Under the pieces are notes generated by a model that saw only the letters and a program-made list of their open reading frames with translations, was not told the DNA's origin and ran no database searches. 64,000 nucleotides of DNA from an uncultured bacterium. Its GTDB lineage: Bacteria; Bacillota_I; Bacilli_A; RFN20; CAG-826. Positions 34,891 to 43,394 of this stretch are shown in pieces (the stretch's first letter is position 1; each line of letters begins with the position of its first letter). Location of the stretch: NCBI GenBank assembly GCA_949299165.1, contig CASFZJ010000003.1:1-64000 (forward strand), read 5' to 3'. Position numbers and translations under genes: made by a program.

Positions 34891-35514
34891 ATGAATATTT
34901 CAAGAAGAAAAGTAATTAATTACATTTCTCAAACCGCTATTTTTGGTGGACTGGCTGCAATTTTATATTGCGTGCCAGGATTACAATTTCAATTACCATT
35001 TGTGGCACCAGGATTTATGTCGATTCACCTTGATGAAATTCCTATTTTAATCTCATCGTTTGCATATGGTCCATTACTTGGAGTTTTTGAAATAATTTTA
35101 AAAACTTTAATCAAACTTCCAATGACTAGCAGTCTTTGTGTTGGAGAACTTGGTGACATGCTATATTCATTTGCTTTTATTATTCCTGCCGCATTAATTT
35201 ATAAGAAAAATAGAACTATTAAAGGCGCAGTAATTGGTCTTGCGGTTGGTGTTTTATGTAACTTATTTATGACAACTATCGTAAATTTATATACAATTTT
35301 TCCATTTTATAAATTTGTATATGGATTTGAGGATGGTTATATAGCAGCTGCGTTTAATGCAATATTTAATTGGGGAATCGTAAATGATTTAGATCCTCGA
35401 ATAGCAATTTTACTTATTCCTTTTAATATAATTAAAGATGCAATAGTGGTTGGAGTAACATTTATTTGTTATAAGCCTCTAAGATTTATCTGCGAAAAAG
35501 TCTATAAATATTAA
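34891..35514 (+). CDS. ribU: RibU, riboflavin-specific ECF transporter S component
   Basis: The 207-aa membrane protein has about six helices and RibU-type blocks: FVAPGFMSIHLDEIPILIS, GPLLGVFEIILKTLIKL and TSSLCVGELGDMLYS. It binds riboflavin and needs the shared EcfAA'T energy module, which is not encoded here. ATG 34891 follows GGAGG and the riboswitch T-tract; the GTG at 34870 lies within the terminator and was rejected. No riboflavin-synthesis genes are in the window, in keeping with an importer lifestyle. Confidence 0.93.
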   Translation: MNISRRKVINYISQTAIFGGLAAILYCVPGLQFQLPFVAPGFMSIHLDEIPILISSFAYGPLLGVFEIILKTLIKLPMTSSLCVGELGDMLYSFAFIIPAALIYKKNRTIKGAVIGLAVGVLCNLFMTTIVNLYTIFPFYKFVYGFEDGYIAAAFNAIFNWGIVNDLDPRIAILLIPFNIIKDAIVVGVTFICYKPLRFICEKVYKY

Positions 35515-35521
35515 AAAGAAG

Positions 35522-35557
35522 AAAAAAACTCTCCAATTGAGGAGAGTCATTTTTTTA
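35522..35557. terminator. Bidirectional terminator between ribU and ferredoxin
   Basis: ACTCTCC (35528-35534) pairs with GGAGAGT (35541-35547), with an A-run before and a T-run after, so it can terminate both converging genes. Confidence 0.85.
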
Positions 35558-35570
35558 AATTTTATATATC

Positions 35571-35753
35571 TTATTCTTTTTCGATAGCACCAACTGGGCA
35601 ATTTCCAGCAGCATCGTCGAAATCAGCATCTGCGAGTTCACCAACAACTGTTGCTTTACCTTCATCATCGAAAGCAAATGTATCTGGATAGCTTCCAACA
35701 CATAAACCGCAACCGATGCAAGCTTCTTTGTTTACTTTAACTTTAACTGACAT
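35571..35753 (-). CDS. fer: Single-cluster [4Fe-4S] ferredoxin
   Basis: The 60-aa acidic protein has CIGCGLC at 12-18 and NCPVGAI near the C-terminus, giving exactly four cysteine ligands for one [4Fe-4S] cluster. In two-cluster ferredoxins a further cysteine follows; here that site reads VGSYPD. It transfers electrons between redox enzymes. GGAGG lies 10 nt before the ATG, with a good promoter upstream on the minus strand. Confidence 0.94.
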   Translation of the reverse strand: MSVKVKVNKEACIGCGLCVGSYPDTFAFDDEGKATVVGELADADFDDAAGNCPVGAIEKE

Positions 35754-35775
35754 TTCCCTTAACCTCCGATAACTT

Positions 35776-35803
35776 ATTTTATCAATTATATTGTTTTTTA
35801 CAA
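35776..35803 (-). promoter_or_regulatory. Ferredoxin promoter
   Basis: On the minus strand TTGTAA (35803-35798) and TAAAAT (35781-35776) are separated by 16 nt. A TG before the -10 gives the extended form TGATAAAAT. Confidence 0.6.
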
Positions 35804-36112
35804 GTCTTTTTGGCTATTTATAGGTTCAAAAATTATGAAAATTTATTGGCAAAAATTCGATAAAATTCATTAATTTTTGTTATAAATTAATCTTTAATAA
35901 TATATAAATGTTTTAATATGAAAATAATTCATAATTTTAATACTTAAATTTGGTAATAATTACTGATTTAACCAAATGTAAACCCTTACAATGACAAAAA
36001 TTGATAAAAAAACGCAAAAAAATAGAAAAAAACACATATTTATTATGTTTAATTTGAAGTTAAATTGTTATATACTATTAACGGTAAAATTCTTAAGGAG
36101 GAATTTATAAAT
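35804..36112 (+). promoter_or_regulatory. gapA upstream region with nested palindromes and a cre-like site
   Basis: This 300-bp gap holds no gene. TTTGGT (35949-35954) and ACCAAA (35971-35976) form an inverted repeat. It abuts TGTAAACCCTTACA (35977-35990), which differs from a CcpA cre consensus only at the central CG. A -10-like TATACT (36071-36076) and an AAGGAGG ribosome site lie nearer gapA. The promoter -35 is not clear. Sequence 36001-36040 is nearly all A. Confidence 0.4.
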
Positions 36113-37129
36113 ATGGCTATTAGAGTAGCAATTAATGGATTCGGAAGAATCGGACGTCTTGCATTCAGACAAATGTTCAGAGCAAAAGGATATGAAATCG
36201 TTGCTATTAACGATTTAACAGATCCAAAGATGTTAGCAAACCTTTTAAAGTATGACTCAGCTCAAGGTAGATATGCTTTAGCAGACAAAGTTACATCAAC
36301 AGATCACTCAATCATTGTCGATGGCGATGAAATCGAAATCTTAAGTGAAAAAGATGCAGCAAATCTTCCATGGAAAAAGCTTGGTGTTGATGTTGTCTTA
36401 GAATGTACAGGTTTCTACACAAAGAAAGAAAAAGCAATGGCACACATCAATGCAGGTGCTAAAAAAGTTATCATCTCTGCTCCAGCAGGAAACGATTTAA
36501 AGACAATCGTTTATGGTGTTAACGAACATACATTAACAACAGATGATCAAATCATCTCAGCAGCTAGCTGTACAACAAACTGTTTAGCTCCTATGGCAAA
36601 TGCATTAAATCAACTTTATCCAATTCAATCTGGTATCATGACAACAGTTCACGCATACACAGGTGACCAAATGGTACTTGATGGACCACACAGAAAAGGT
36701 GATTTAAGAAGAGCAAGAGCTGCAGCTGTTAACATTGTTCCTAATTCAACAGGTGCTGCAAAAGCTATCGGACTTGTTATTCCTGAATTAAATGGCAAAT
36801 TAATCGGTAGTGCACAAAGAGTTCCAGTCTGCACAGGTTCAACAACAATCCTTGTCGCAGTTGTCGAAGGAAAAGATGTCACTAAAGAAAGCATTAATGA
36901 ATATATGAAAGCTCACACATCAGCTTCATATGGATACAACGAAGATCCAATCGTTTCTTCTGATGTTATCGGTATGACATATGGTTCATTATTCGATGCT
37001 ACACAAACCATGGTTGCTAAGATTGATGACAATCATTACCAAGTCCAAGTCGTTTCTTGGTACGATAATGAAAATTCATATACTAGCCAAATGGTTAGAA
37101 CAATCAAATACTTTGCTGAATTAAAATAG
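36113..37129 (+). CDS. gapA: Glyceraldehyde-3-phosphate dehydrogenase
   Basis: The 338-aa enzyme starts [15 protein letters not shown], with catalytic cysteine in [12 protein letters not shown] and the later HAYTGDQ and [12 protein letters not shown]. It is the glycolytic NAD-dependent form. A near-perfect AAGGAGG serves ATG 36113; a longer in-frame reading from 36065 runs into the promoter and was rejected. Codon choice looks optimised for high expression. It heads gapA-pgk-tpiA, with a terminator-like hairpin before pgk. Confidence 0.97.
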   Translation: MAIRVAINGFGRIGRLAFRQMFRAKGYEIVAINDLTDPKMLANLLKYDSAQGRYALADKVTSTDHSIIVDGDEIEILSEKDAANLPWKKLGVDVVLECTGFYTKKEKAMAHINAGAKKVIISAPAGNDLKTIVYGVNEHTLTTDDQIISAASCTTNCLAPMANALNQLYPIQSGIMTTVHAYTGDQMVLDGPHRKGDLRRARAAAVNIVPNSTGAAKAIGLVIPELNGKLIGSAQRVPVCTGSTTILVAVVEGKDVTKESINEYMKAHTSASYGYNEDPIVSSDVIGMTYGSLFDATQTMVAKIDDNHYQVQVVSWYDNENSYTSQMVRTIKYFAELK

Positions 37130-37148
37130 TTAAATAATTTGATTTATT

Positions 37149-37180
37149 GGGGCTTAATAATGGACTTATTAGCCCCTTTT
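37149..37180 (+). terminator. Intercistronic attenuator between gapA and pgk
   Basis: GGGGCTTAATAA pairs with TTATTAGCCCC (one bulged T), followed by TTTTATTT. It probably reduces transcription of pgk-tpiA relative to gapA, or marks the 3' end of a stable gapA mRNA. Confidence 0.75.
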
Positions 37181-37200
37181 ATTTAAATAGAGGAGAAAAA

Positions 37201-38418
37201 ATGAATACAATTGATAATTTAAAAGGATTAAACGGCAAAAAAATCCTCGTTAGAGTTGATTTTAATGTCCCTTTAAAAGGCACAGAAGTTAGAGATGACA
37301 ATAGAGTCGTCGCTGCTTTACCAACAATTAAAAAATTATTAAGTGAAGGAGCTGCTCTTGTCTTAATGTCCCACTTAGGAAAAATTAAATGGGGTAAAGT
37401 TGATGATGCAGAAATCGCTAAAGAAAAAGAAAAGAACAATATGGAATATGTTTATCCAGTTCTTGCTAAACATTTAGAAGGTGTCACAGTTAAATTCTGC
37501 CCTGTCACAAGTGGTGATGAACTTAAAAATGCTATTGCTTCTTTAAAAGCTGGCGAAGTTTTACTTGTTCAAAATACAAGATACGAAAAAGGCGAAAGCA
37601 AAAATGATGCTAAATTATCAGCAGAATGGGCAAGCTATGTTGATGGTTTCGTAATGGATGCTTTTGGTAGTGCACACAGAGCTCACGCATCAACATATGG
37701 CGTTCCAGAAATCTTAAAGAAAGAAGGAAAACCAGTCGCTTTAGGTTATTTAATGGAAAAAGAAGTCAAGAATTTAGGTGCATGTGTTAAAGGTGATGTT
37801 CATCCATATCTTGCAATTCTTGGTGGATTTAAAGTTTCCGATAAGATTAAAGTTATCGATTCCTTACTCAAAAAATGCGATAAGATCTTAATTGGTGGTG
37901 CTATGGCTTATACATTCTTAAAAGCTTTGGGCAAAAAAGTTGGACACTGCCCAGTTGAAGATGATCAATTAGAATATGCTAAAAAATGCTACGAAAGTGG
38001 TAAGATTTTACTTCCAATAGATAATGTCATTGCTGATGGTTTTGATAATTATCATGAAGAAAATATTAAAGTTGTCGGACAAAGCGAAGATATTCCAGAA
38101 GGATACCAAGGTTTAGATATTGGACCAAAAACTGAAGAATTATATAGAAATGAAATTGCAAAAGCAAAATTAATTTTCTGGAATGGACCAATGGGTGTTT
38201 TCGAAGATGCTCATTTCCAACATGGTACAATCGAAGTTTGTAAAGCAATCACAGAAAATACTGAAGCTTTTTCAGTAATCGGTGGTGGTGATAGTGCAGC
38301 TGCTGCTAAACAATTCGGTTATGCTAATAAATTCTCCCATGTTTCAACAGGTGGTGGTGCTTCACTTGAAATGATTGAAAATGATGGACACCTCCCAGGA
38401 ATCGATGTTATTGGATAA
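37201..38418 (+). CDS. pgk: Phosphoglycerate kinase
   Basis: The 405-aa two-domain kinase has VRVDFNVPLKG near the N-terminus, SHLGK, LVQNTRYEKGE, DAFGSAHRAHAS and the nucleotide-site FWNGPMGVFE and GGGDSAAA blocks. It forms ATP from 1,3-bisphosphoglycerate. GAGGAG precedes ATG 37201; the reading from 37147 would start inside the attenuator hairpin and was rejected. Confidence 0.97.
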   Translation: MNTIDNLKGLNGKKILVRVDFNVPLKGTEVRDDNRVVAALPTIKKLLSEGAALVLMSHLGKIKWGKVDDAEIAKEKEKNNMEYVYPVLAKHLEGVTVKFCPVTSGDELKNAIASLKAGEVLLVQNTRYEKGESKNDAKLSAEWASYVDGFVMDAFGSAHRAHASTYGVPEILKKEGKPVALGYLMEKEVKNLGACVKGDVHPYLAILGGFKVSDKIKVIDSLLKKCDKILIGGAMAYTFLKALGKKVGHCPVEDDQLEYAKKCYESGKILLPIDNVIADGFDNYHEENIKVVGQSEDIPEGYQGLDIGPKTEELYRNEIAKAKLIFWNGPMGVFEDAHFQHGTIEVCKAITENTEAFSVIGGGDSAAAAKQFGYANKFSHVSTGGGASLEMIENDGHLPGIDVIG

Positions 38419-38424
38419 TTAAAT

Positions 38425-39186
38425 ATGAGAAGAAAATTATTACTTGGAAACTGGAAAATGAACAAAACACCTAGCCAAGCAATTGAATTTGCTAAGGCTA
38501 GTAAAGATCTTGGAAAACTTGCAAGATCAAACAAAGTTGATATGGGTGTTTGCGTTCCTTATATTGATTTAGTTCCAGTCAAAAAGATTATTAAAAATTC
38601 TTTAATTGTTGGTGCTGAAAATTGCCACTATGAAGATCATGGTGCATTTACTGGTGAAGTTTCAATTCCAATGTTAAAAGAAATTGGAATTAACTGGGTT
38701 ATCATTGGTCACTCTGAAAGAAGAACATATGATGGCGAAACAAGTGAAAAATGTAATAAAAAGATCCTTGCTTTATTAAAAAATGGCATGGTTCCAGTTT
38801 ATTGCTGTGGCGAATCATTAGAAACATACAATGAAGGCAAAACAAAAGAATTTGTTAAAGAACAAATTATTGCCGGATTTAAGGATGTTGCTTATGAAGA
38901 TGCTTCAAAAGTAGTTATTGCTTATGAACCTATTTGGGCAATCGGCACTGGTAAAAACGCTAGTGAAGAAATTGCTGAAGATATTTGCAAATTCATCAGA
39001 ACAACAATCAAATCACTTTACGATGTAAAAGTCGCTAACAAAGTTAGAATTTTATATGGCGGAAGCGTTAAACCTGCATCAGTTAAAGGTTACTTATCAC
39101 AAAAAGATGTTGATGGTGCTTTAGTTGGTGGAGCAAGTTTAGAAGTCGAATCATATAAAGAACTTTTAACTTCTTATATTGATTAA
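38425..39186 (+). CDS. tpiA: Triosephosphate isomerase
   Basis: The 253-aa TIM barrel has GNWKMNKT with the catalytic lysine near residue 13, IIGHSERR (catalytic His), AYEPIWAIGTGK (catalytic Glu) and YGGSVKP for phosphate binding. It interconverts the triose phosphates. It lies 6 nt after pgk and ends with a strong terminator. Confidence 0.97.
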   Translation: MRRKLLLGNWKMNKTPSQAIEFAKASKDLGKLARSNKVDMGVCVPYIDLVPVKKIIKNSLIVGAENCHYEDHGAFTGEVSIPMLKEIGINWVIIGHSERRTYDGETSEKCNKKILALLKNGMVPVYCCGESLETYNEGKTKEFVKEQIIAGFKDVAYEDASKVVIAYEPIWAIGTGKNASEEIAEDICKFIRTTIKSLYDVKVANKVRILYGGSVKPASVKGYLSQKDVDGALVGGASLEVESYKELLTSYID

Positions 39187-39205
39187 TTTTAACTCTTAAG
39201 CAATG

Positions 39206-39238
39206 AAAAGATAGGCCCTAAAAAGTCTATCTTTTTTT
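39206..39238 (+). terminator. Intrinsic terminator after tpiA
   Basis: AAAAGATAG (39206-39214) pairs with CTATCTTTT (39227-39235) and runs into T residues. Confidence 0.85.
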
Positions 39239-39295
39239 GACATTTAAAGTAAAAATATTAGAAAAAAAGTTAAAATTTGCAGTGTTTTTTAAAAA

Positions 39296-39370
39296 AAGTT
39301 TGGGAATTTTAATTTTTTTCGGAACTTTTTAAAAATTCCTTGGAAAAATTGAAAAAAGTTGGATTTTAAC
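39296..39370. repeat. Second ~20-bp periodic GGAA/T-tract array
   Basis: GGAA/GGA cores occur at 39303, 39321, 39342 and 39361 (steps of 18, 21 and 19 bp), with T or A tracts between them. The 19-mer at 39314-39332 is identical to 19145-19163. The array lies between the tpiA terminator and the promoter of the next gene and encodes nothing. The two arrays are likely copies of one non-coding element. Confidence 0.5.
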
Positions 39371-39437
39371 ATTTTTGTAATTTAAATTATTTTAATAAAA
39401 ACTTCAAACAATAAGTGATTTAATCTTGTATTAATAT

Positions 39438-39443
39438 TATAAT
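39438..39443 (+). promoter_or_regulatory. -10 box of the Bax inhibitor-like gene
   Basis: A perfect TATAAT lies about 26 nt upstream of the start codon; the -35 is weak. Confidence 0.45.
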
Positions 39444-39468
39444 CTTTATTAGATGGAGGTTACTTATC

Positions 39469-40290
39469 TTGGAAAATTATGCTCAACAACAAGGTCAAAG
39501 AAGTGAAGTAGTTAGTGAAATTTTTGAAAACAAAACTTCTAAGAGTAAATTTTATACTCAAATTTTCTTGTATTTTGGATTAGGTATTTTATTAACGGCT
39601 GCAGTTAGTTTAATTGCTTCATGGATTTTTGGTTCAATTTGGCCAATGTCAAAAATAGGCGATGATGGAATCATTTATCTTAATGAAACTTCCATGATGG
39701 CTTATACAGTATTATTGGTTGTAAGTGCAATTGCGTTGTTAATCGTTTCTTTTGTTATTACATTTAAATCTTTAAAAGGAAGTGGATCAATTCTAGTCCC
39801 ATATATTCTTTATTCTGCAATAATGGGTATTATGTTATCTTCGCTTTCATTCTTTATTGGAGATGCATATATTATCGGTTGTGCCTTATTAATTACAGCG
39901 GTTTTATTCGTAGGAATGGCTGGAATTGGTTATTTGACACACAATAAATTAGCAACACGGACTAAAGTTTTACTTGGTTTCTCTGTTGCTATTATATTAC
40001 TTTCGCTTTTAAATTTAGTTATTATTCCTTTTGGATTGTTAGGCGGAAATTGGGCATTATTCGAAGCAACAATTTGGCTATATTTACTTGTTGAAGTGAT
40101 TATGCTAGTTTTTATCCTCATTATGGTTGCAGTCGATATGGCAAGAATTAGAACAATTGCTGAACATGGTGCAGGAAGTAAAAATATTGCTTTATATTGT
40201 GCCTTAAGTTTATATTCTGATTTTATTAATTTATTCATTTACGTTTTACGTTTCTTACTTGTAATTGTTGCAAGTAGCAGAAACAATTAA
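39469..40290 (+). CDS. Bax inhibitor-1 (UPF0005/YccA) family membrane protein
   Basis: The 273-aa protein has about seven membrane helices and the family's C-terminal block: MVAVDMARIRTIAE, then LYSDFINLFIYVLRFL (usually LYLDFINLF). BI-1 proteins are pH-sensitive calcium leak channels or protease-associated factors. The start is a TTG with GGAGG 9 nt upstream; no ATG occurs before the first helix. It has its own promoter and terminator. The soluble loop after the first helix is longer than usual. Confidence 0.85.
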   Translation: MENYAQQQGQRSEVVSEIFENKTSKSKFYTQIFLYFGLGILLTAAVSLIASWIFGSIWPMSKIGDDGIIYLNETSMMAYTVLLVVSAIALLIVSFVITFKSLKGSGSILVPYILYSAIMGIMLSSLSFFIGDAYIIGCALLITAVLFVGMAGIGYLTHNKLATRTKVLLGFSVAIILLSLLNLVIIPFGLLGGNWALFEATIWLYLLVEVIMLVFILIMVAVDMARIRTIAEHGAGSKNIALYCALSLYSDFINLFIYVLRFLLVIVASSRNN

Positions 40291-40300
40291 AACATATATT

Positions 40301-40334
40301 AAAAAACTCGAGGATTGATTTCCCGAGTTTTTTT
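40301..40334 (+). terminator. Intrinsic terminator after the Bax inhibitor-like gene
   Basis: AACTCG and CGAGTT pair, with an inner GGA/TCC, followed by seven T residues; the A-run on the 5' side also allows it to serve rarA from the other strand. Confidence 0.8.
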
Positions 40335-40357
40335 GTGCCTATTTTTCAAAAGCACGA

Positions 40358-41641
40358 TTATTTAGCCTTTTTTCCATATAGTTTTTTCATTTGTTTAATG
40401 TCTTTACTACGAATCATCGACAAATGTTTTTTGTATTGCTCATTTAAAAATTTCTCATAGCTTGATTCGGCATCTTTATTAATAATGAAGAATTTTTGGT
40501 TTTTAATTATGTCTGGCAAATATTGAAGATGTGGCCAAACATCAGGCATATCATATGGATATTTTTCTTCTTCACTAACATTAACTGGGGTATAACGTAA
40601 ATAATCTAAAACATCGATTGGTAAATCCTGATTTATTTCCATAGCACGCGCCATTCCCATATATGCAGCTTTTGATTTTGGTGATAAAGCAAGATCAACA
40701 ATCGCAACTGAAATTGGAATTATTGCTTCAGGCAAACCAACTTCATATGCTGATTCAATAGCTATTTTTGTTCTCATACAAGCTTGAGGATTAGCAATTC
40801 CGATATCTTCATAAGCAGTAACAAGAAGTCTTCGGGTTAAAGAATCTAAATCACCAGCCGCTAGTAATCGCGAAGCATAAAATAATGCAGCATTAACGTC
40901 TCCTCCACGAATTGATTTTTGAAGTGCACTTACCGCATCATAATGACCATCTTCATCATTATCGATACCAGAATTTGGAACTTTAATAACTTTTTTGACT
41001 TTTTCGAGATTTATTTCTTCGTTTTTATAGGTTACATCGATAATTTCGAGATAATTTAAAGCAAATCTAAAGTCACCATTTGATTGTTTTGCGATATATC
41101 TTATTGAATCTTCATCAATATTAATTTGGTTATTTAATCCTTTTGAAGAAGAAATTGCTTTTTTTAAACCAACTTCAAGTTGATCAACACTTAATTTCTT
41201 TACTTCCAATAAATGGCAGCGACTTCTTATCGCTTTATTTATTGAAATATAAGGATTAGCAGTGGTTGCACCAATTAAATATACAGTTCCATCTTCAAGT
41301 GCTGGCAATAAAATATCTTGTTTATCTTTATTAAGACGATGAATTTCGTCAATTATTAAAATAGGACATTCGTAATTTTTGCTATCATTTATTGCATCGA
41401 CTAAGTCTTTTTTATTAGAACTGGTTGCATTAATTCGATAATATTTTGCACCCATTGCATTAGCATAACATTCAGCAATTGTAGTTTTTCCAGTTCCTGG
41501 TTCTCCGAACAATATAAAAGAAATAGGTGTCTTATTTTCAACACTTTTACGTAAAAAACCTTGTGGACCAACTAAATCTTCTTGACCAATAACATCATCT
41601 AAAGTTGTTGGACGAAGTCTAAAAGCTAATGGACGTTGCAT
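40358..41641 (-). CDS. rarA: RarA/MgsA replication-associated AAA ATPase
   Basis: The 427-aa protein begins MQRPLAFRLRPTTLDDVIGQ and has Walker A FGEPGTGKTT, Walker B ILIIDEIHR, sensor-1 GATTANP, and the family's tetramerisation tail with KSIRGGDVNAALFYASRLL. RarA acts at stalled forks with SSB. I chose ATG 41641; TATAAT lies only 10 nt upstream and there is no ribosome site, so the mRNA has at most a few leader bases. It is divergent from dtd with only 50 bp between starts. Confidence 0.93.
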   Translation of the reverse strand: MQRPLAFRLRPTTLDDVIGQEDLVGPQGFLRKSVENKTPISFILFGEPGTGKTTIAECYANAMGAKYYRINATSSNKKDLVDAINDSKNYECPILIIDEIHRLNKDKQDILLPALEDGTVYLIGATTANPYISINKAIRSRCHLLEVKKLSVDQLEVGLKKAISSSKGLNNQINIDEDSIRYIAKQSNGDFRFALNYLEIIDVTYKNEEINLEKVKKVIKVPNSGIDNDEDGHYDAVSALQKSIRGGDVNAALFYASRLLAAGDLDSLTRRLLVTAYEDIGIANPQACMRTKIAIESAYEVGLPEAIIPISVAIVDLALSPKSKAAYMGMARAMEINQDLPIDVLDYLRYTPVNVSEEEKYPYDMPDVWPHLQYLPDIIKNQKFFIINKDAESSYEKFLNEQYKKHLSMIRSKDIKQMKKLYGKKAK

Positions 41642-41651
41642 AACTACGAAA

Positions 41652-41684
41652 ATTATACACATTTTAGGCTTGATTTAATATAAT
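41652..41684. promoter_or_regulatory. Back-to-back rarA and dtd -10 boxes
   Basis: TATAAT for rarA lies on the minus strand (41657-41652) and TATAAT for dtd on the plus strand (41679-41684). They leave about 10 nt and 7 nt before the respective ATGs. Neither gene has a Shine-Dalgarno sequence. The -35 boxes are weak and would lie over each other's promoter. Confidence 0.5.
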
Positions 41685-41691
41685 TAACTTT

Positions 41692-42144
41692 ATGAAAATT
41701 GTTCTTCAAGTTGTAAAAAAAGCAAGCGTAACTATCGATGAAAAATTGGTATCTGAAATTGATAAAGGATACTTGCTTTTAGTATCTTTTACGCAAGGCG
41801 ACACTCATGAAATCGTAGAAAAAATGGCGCAAAAAATTGCAAAATTACGTGTATTTTTAGACGAAAATGGTAAAACTAATTTATCAATTTTTGATGTAAA
41901 TGGAGAGATTTTATCTGTCTCTCAATTTACTTTATATGCAAATTTAAAAAAAGGAAATCGCCCAAGTTTTATAGAAGCTTTAAAGGGGGATGAATCAATA
42001 CTTCTTTATAAAGACTTTAATGATGAATTAAGAAAAAATAATTTAAAAGTCAATGAAGGCGTTTTTGGAGCTGATATGAAAATTAATCTAATTAATGATG
42101 GTCCTTTTACCATTGTTTTAGATAGTAAAGAGCTAGGTTTTTAA
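41692..42144 (+). CDS. dtd: D-aminoacyl-tRNA deacylase
   Basis: The 150-aa protein contains LSVSQFTLYANLKKGNRPSF, the family's active-site block, and NDGPFTIVLDS with the cross-subunit Gly-cisPro motif. It removes D-amino acids and glycine from mischarged tRNA. Its start codon is 7 nt after a TATAAT, giving a leaderless mRNA. mnmA starts 2 nt after its stop. Confidence 0.95.
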   Translation: MKIVLQVVKKASVTIDEKLVSEIDKGYLLLVSFTQGDTHEIVEKMAQKIAKLRVFLDENGKTNLSIFDVNGEILSVSQFTLYANLKKGNRPSFIEALKGDESILLYKDFNDELRKNNLKVNEGVFGADMKINLINDGPFTIVLDSKELGF

Positions 42145-42145
42145 T

Positions 42146-43276
42146 ATGAAAGTAATGGTTGGATTAAGTGGTGGCGTTGATAGTGCAATTGCTGCTTATT
42201 TATTAAAAAAAGAAGGTCATGAAGTTATTTGCTGTTTTATGCGTAATTGGGATTCAATGGCAAATAACGATTATTTAGGAAATCCTACGGTTGATGATGA
42301 TATTTGTCCTCAAGAAAAAGATTATCAAGATGCTCTTGCAGTCGCTAATAAGCTTGGTTTAGAACTTCAAAGAGTAGATTATGTAAAAGAATATTGGGAC
42401 AATGTTTTTTCTTATTTTTTAAGCGAGTATAAGAAAGGCAGAACTCCAAATCCTGATGTTTTTTGTAATAAATACATCAAATTTGGCCCATTTTTAGAAC
42501 ACGCTAAAAAAGAAGACTGTGATATGATTGCAATGGGTCACTATGCAAAAAGAGTCGATAAAGATGGCAAGACTTATTTATTAAAAGCTAAAGATCTAAA
42601 TAAAGATCAATCTTATTTTTTAAGCCAAATCTCTTCTTACCAATTAAAAAGTTGTCTTTTTCCATTAGGAGATATTACAAAACCAGAAGTTAGAAAAATA
42701 GCCCACAAACTTGATCTTGAAAGTGTTGAAGACAAAAAAGATTCAACAGGCGTTTGTTTTATTGGAGAAAGAAATTTTAAAGAATTTCTTAAAAATTATA
42801 TACCTGCTAAAAGAGGTGATATTGTTGATATTGATACAAATGAAGTCATTGGAAAACATGATGGAGTAATTTATTACACAATTGGACAAAGAAAAGGCTT
42901 AGGAATTGGCGGAATTAAAGGAATGCCTACCAAAGGATGGTTTGTTTGCAAAAAAGATGTAGAGAAAAATATTCTTTATGTTGGAAGCGGAAGCGAAGAC
43001 GAACATCTTTTTAGCGATTCTTGTATAGTTGACAACATTAATTTATTTAATGAAAAAATTCCTGATGGCACACATATCAATGTTAAATTTAGATATCGTC
43101 AAAAAGATCAAGGCGTAACTTTATACAATCTTGAAAATGGAAATGTAAAATTAGTATTTGATGAAAAATATAAAGCGGTCACTCCAGGACAAATCTGTGT
43201 TTTTTATGATGATGATGTGTGCCTTGGTGGTGGTATTATTGATAAAGTTTATAACTGCAATAAGTTAATAAATTAA
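42146..43276 (+). CDS. mnmA: tRNA 2-thiouridylase MnmA
   Basis: The 376-aa enzyme has the PP-loop GLSGGVDSAIAAYLL, the nucleophile Cys in NPDVFCNKYIKF and the second Cys in TGVCFIGERNFKEFL. It thiolates U34 of Lys, Glu and Gln tRNAs, with sulfur likely routed from a cysteine desulfurase such as SufS. It follows dtd closely without its own promoter. A long hairpin lies just after its stop. Confidence 0.95.
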   Translation: MKVMVGLSGGVDSAIAAYLLKKEGHEVICCFMRNWDSMANNDYLGNPTVDDDICPQEKDYQDALAVANKLGLELQRVDYVKEYWDNVFSYFLSEYKKGRTPNPDVFCNKYIKFGPFLEHAKKEDCDMIAMGHYAKRVDKDGKTYLLKAKDLNKDQSYFLSQISSYQLKSCLFPLGDITKPEVRKIAHKLDLESVEDKKDSTGVCFIGERNFKEFLKNYIPAKRGDIVDIDTNEVIGKHDGVIYYTIGQRKGLGIGGIKGMPTKGWFVCKKDVEKNILYVGSGSEDEHLFSDSCIVDNINLFNEKIPDGTHINVKFRYRQKDQGVTLYNLENGNVKLVFDEKYKAVTPGQICVFYDDDVCLGGGIIDKVYNCNKLIN

Positions 43277-43280
43277 TTGA

Positions 43281-43309
43281 TTTCAACGCTTTAAGGGAAA
43301 GTGTTGAAA
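43281..43309 (+). terminator. Hairpin after mnmA, terminator-like without T-tract
   Basis: TTTCAACGCTTT (43281-43292) pairs with AAAGTGTTGAAA (43298-43309) across 12 bp including one G-U. The following sequence is A-rich, so it may protect the mRNA 3' end rather than terminate on the plus strand. Confidence 0.5.
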
Positions 43310-43345
43310 TAACAAAAATAAATTTCAAAAAACCTATTTTTTACT

Positions 43346-43373
43346 TTGAAACCCTGCAAAACTCCACTATAAT
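43346..43373 (+). promoter_or_regulatory. Promoter of the small membrane protein gene
   Basis: TTGAAA (43346-43351) and TATAAT (43368-43373) are separated by 16 nt; AAAGGAG follows before ATG 43395. Confidence 0.65.
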
Positions 43374-43394
43374 TTATTAAAGGAGATAAAAAAT

